Assembly: GCA_021163945.1 (NCBI GenBank) | Contig: JAGGTC010000042.1 | Location: 1-20,891 of the forward strand | Direction of reading: 5' to 3' | DNA from: Deltaproteobacteria bacterium | GTDB taxonomy: Bacteria; Desulfobacterota; Desulfofervidia; Desulfofervidales; DG-60 | DNA length: 20,891 nt | Shown here: positions 20,621 to 20,891 of the stretch, piece after piece | Layout of the letters: every line of letters starts with the position of its first letter | How positions within the stretch are numbered: the first letter of the stretch is position 1 | The notes under the pieces: model-generated | Told to the model about the DNA's origin: nothing | What the model saw: the letters and a program-made list of their open reading frames with translations, nothing else | Database searches by the model: none | Position numbers and translations under genes: made by a program

Positions 20621-20891
20621 TATTTTAAAATTTCTCTTTATTTTTTTAATTATTCTTTGCTTGTGTTTCATCATTTTCCCTATTTTTCATATATTTATTA
20701 CCTTATGTGTTAAGAGATTGTTAAAGACCCTATATGACAGGGAGGTATGGATGGCCATCCTCACCTCATTTGAGGGTGCCTGCCTGGCCACCATCCTGGG
20801 GTGCATCCTGGGGGTACCTATTGCCTATCTCCTCAGTCGCTATGAATTTAAGGGAAACCGCCTTTTAGAGGTTATCTCCATCCGCCAAATT
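20613..20891 (+). CDS. wtpB: Tungstate/molybdate ABC transporter permease, N-terminal part (runs off the window)
   Basis: The gene begins at an ATG at 20613, overlapping wtpA by 8 bases, and stays open for 93 codons to the window edge. The product starts with a long hydrophobic helix (about 4-32). It then has 'LYDREVWMAILTSFEGA' and a second membrane segment ending 'GVPIAYLLSRYEFKG', which is typical of WtpB/ModB-type permeases just before their conserved transmembrane core. It would form the channel with WtpA and an ATPase expected downstream. The last six residues ('ISIRQI') do not match the I-D-L/I-P pattern usually found there. Confidence 0.82.
   Translation, partial: MNNILKFLFIFLIILCLCFIIFPIFHIFITLCVKRLLKTLYDREVWMAILTSFEGACLATILGCILGVPIAYLLSRYEFKGNRLLEVISIRQI

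Overview
The window looks like chromosomal DNA of an anaerobic bacterium, most likely of the Desulfobacterota/Thermodesulfobacteria type and possibly thermophilic. This rests on gene content and order (def-fmt-rsmB-rpe; a Gld-type ABC cluster followed by rpoZ and dnaJ), moderate GC by eye, heavy use of AGG/AGA arginine and ATA isoleucine codons, very tight gene packing, and genes for selenocysteine (selA), pterin cofactor (moaC) and tungstate/molybdate uptake (wtpAB). No similarity search was run, so the taxonomy is an inference. Almost all genes are housekeeping. There is no CRISPR array, IS element, prophage, tRNA or rRNA that I can see.

Layout. (1) 12-1010: a Yip1-type membrane protein and a convergent Hsp20 chaperone sharing a hairpin terminator. 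(2) 1178-9567: a long rightward run, panE, def, fmt, rsmB, rpe, two tandem paralogous P-loop ATPases, then selA. From def to selA the genes mostly overlap by 4-11 bases, except for a 27-base gap before rpe that holds a good promoter. (3) 9552-12547: leftward pilB-hisD, with hisD converging on selA and overlapping its 3' end by 16 bases. (4) 12697-19457: a second rightward run with an ABC-2 exporter of the GldA/GldF/GldG type plus a DUF4340 protein, then rpoZ, a small helical protein, dnaJ, moaC and a NUDIX hydrolase, again mostly overlapping. (5) 19462-19584: a short leftward remnant that reads as the C-terminus of dihydropteroate synthase (folP). (6) 19658 to the window end: a tungstate/molybdate ABC importer (binding protein plus the start of the permease), behind a promoter with overlapping palindromes.

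How the genes work together. def, fmt and rsmB serve translation initiation and 16S rRNA modification. selA makes Sec-tRNA(Sec). moaC builds the pterin for Mo/W enzymes, and WtpAB would bring in the metal. Selenocysteine plus tungsten or molybdenum suggests enzymes such as formate dehydrogenase, none of which is in the window.

The least explained element is the pair of BrxC/BrxD-like (DUF2791-type) ATPases at 5602-8183. They sit inside a housekeeping operon with no BREX or other defence partner, and the second carries an N-terminal SH3/Tudor-like segment. A second pattern is that rpe, the gldA-like gene and wtpA all lack a Shine-Dalgarno sequence and have promoter-like -10 boxes 8-14 bases before the ATG, which suggests leaderless or near-leaderless transcripts.
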